A stretch of 15,158 nucleotides of DNA from Mariniphaga sp. (GTDB taxonomy: Bacteria > Bacteroidota > Bacteroidia > Bacteroidales > Prolixibacteraceae): contig JANYLE010000486.1 in the NCBI GenBank assembly GCA_025363795.1, forward strand, positions 1 to 15,158. The letters run 5' to 3'. Of the stretch, positions 14,915 to 15,158 are shown in pieces (within the stretch, counting starts at the first letter, position 1; each line of letters begins with the position of its first letter). Under the pieces are notes generated by a model. It saw only the letters and a program-made list of their open reading frames with translations. It made no database searches and was not told where the DNA came from. Made by a program: the position numbers and the translations under genes.

Positions 14915-15158
14915 GATAGATTCTTCTTCCAAAAGCCTAAAAATTTGTCTTAAATTAAATAGAAAAATATTGTAACAAATTCCTTCAAACGCTTATACCA
15001 TTTATACTTTCTATTTATATTTTCATTTTTATCGGCATTATTACCAATCAGATACATAAGACAGGTTGGACATGCTTTATTCCAAAATGTTTTTTATTTA
15101 TAGTTTCATTCGTCTATAACACTCTTAAGTTATTGTATATCTATCAATTAAAAAGTAT

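Noticed and set aside
14950..15096. Minus-strand open stretch of about 47 codons containing ACPTCL
   Set aside because: No good start, strongly AT-rich and no recognisable family; perhaps a remnant of a gene, but not supportable.

Overview
The window looks like a chromosomal segment of a member of the Bacteroidota, probably Bacteroidales-like. Four things suggest this: a -33/-7 promoter of the TTG-N19-TAnnTTTG type in front of the tRNA gene, starts without Shine-Dalgarno sequences, an ECF-type sigma factor of the short Bacteroidota form, and a Wzi/Wzx capsule locus with Bacteroidota-type protein families. The genus cannot be fixed from the sequence alone.

Layout. (1) 39-2744, minus: an exported YncE-like beta-propeller fused to an alkaline-phosphatase-superfamily phosphoesterase. 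(2) 2777-2954, plus: tRNA-Lys(UUU) with its own promoter and terminator. (3) 3320-3826, minus: an ECF sigma factor whose predicted promoter is overlaid by 21-bp-phased direct repeats, followed by about 1.2 kb without genes and then an outer-membrane beta-barrel protein (5033-5917, plus). (4) 6047-14914, plus: a surface-polysaccharide locus with a TviB/WbpO-type UDP-sugar dehydrogenase, a GIY-YIG nuclease, a family-5 nucleotidyltransferase-like protein, an MNT-HEPN toxin-antitoxin pair, the capsule-anchoring protein Wzi, the flippase Wzx, a hexapeptide O-acetyltransferase and a sugar transferase. The locus probably continues past the right end.

How the genes fit together. The dehydrogenase would supply a uronic-acid nucleotide sugar, the sugar transferase and acetyltransferase would build and decorate the repeat unit, Wzx would flip the lipid-linked unit, and Wzi would hold the polymer on the cell surface. 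Between the dehydrogenase and Wzx lies a patch of accessory genes. Here nearly every intergenic gap carries one or more copies of a roughly 25-bp GTCAYTGCGAG...GCGAAGCAAC repeat, always in the same orientation. The repeats occur only between about 7346 and 11770. They border the GIY-YIG gene, the nucleotidyltransferase and the toxin-antitoxin pair, and one copy supplies the last codons and stop of the HEPN toxin. A 32-bp stray piece of wzi-like sequence sits upstream of the toxin-antitoxin pair. From the later part of wzx onward the DNA becomes visibly AT-rich, as is usual for the exchangeable part of polysaccharide loci.

The most unusual points are the same-orientation repeat array with its accessory genes, the wzi fragment that appears to carry the -33 box of a leaderless toxin-antitoxin promoter, the phased repeats on the sigma-factor promoter, and the CT microsatellite inside wzi.
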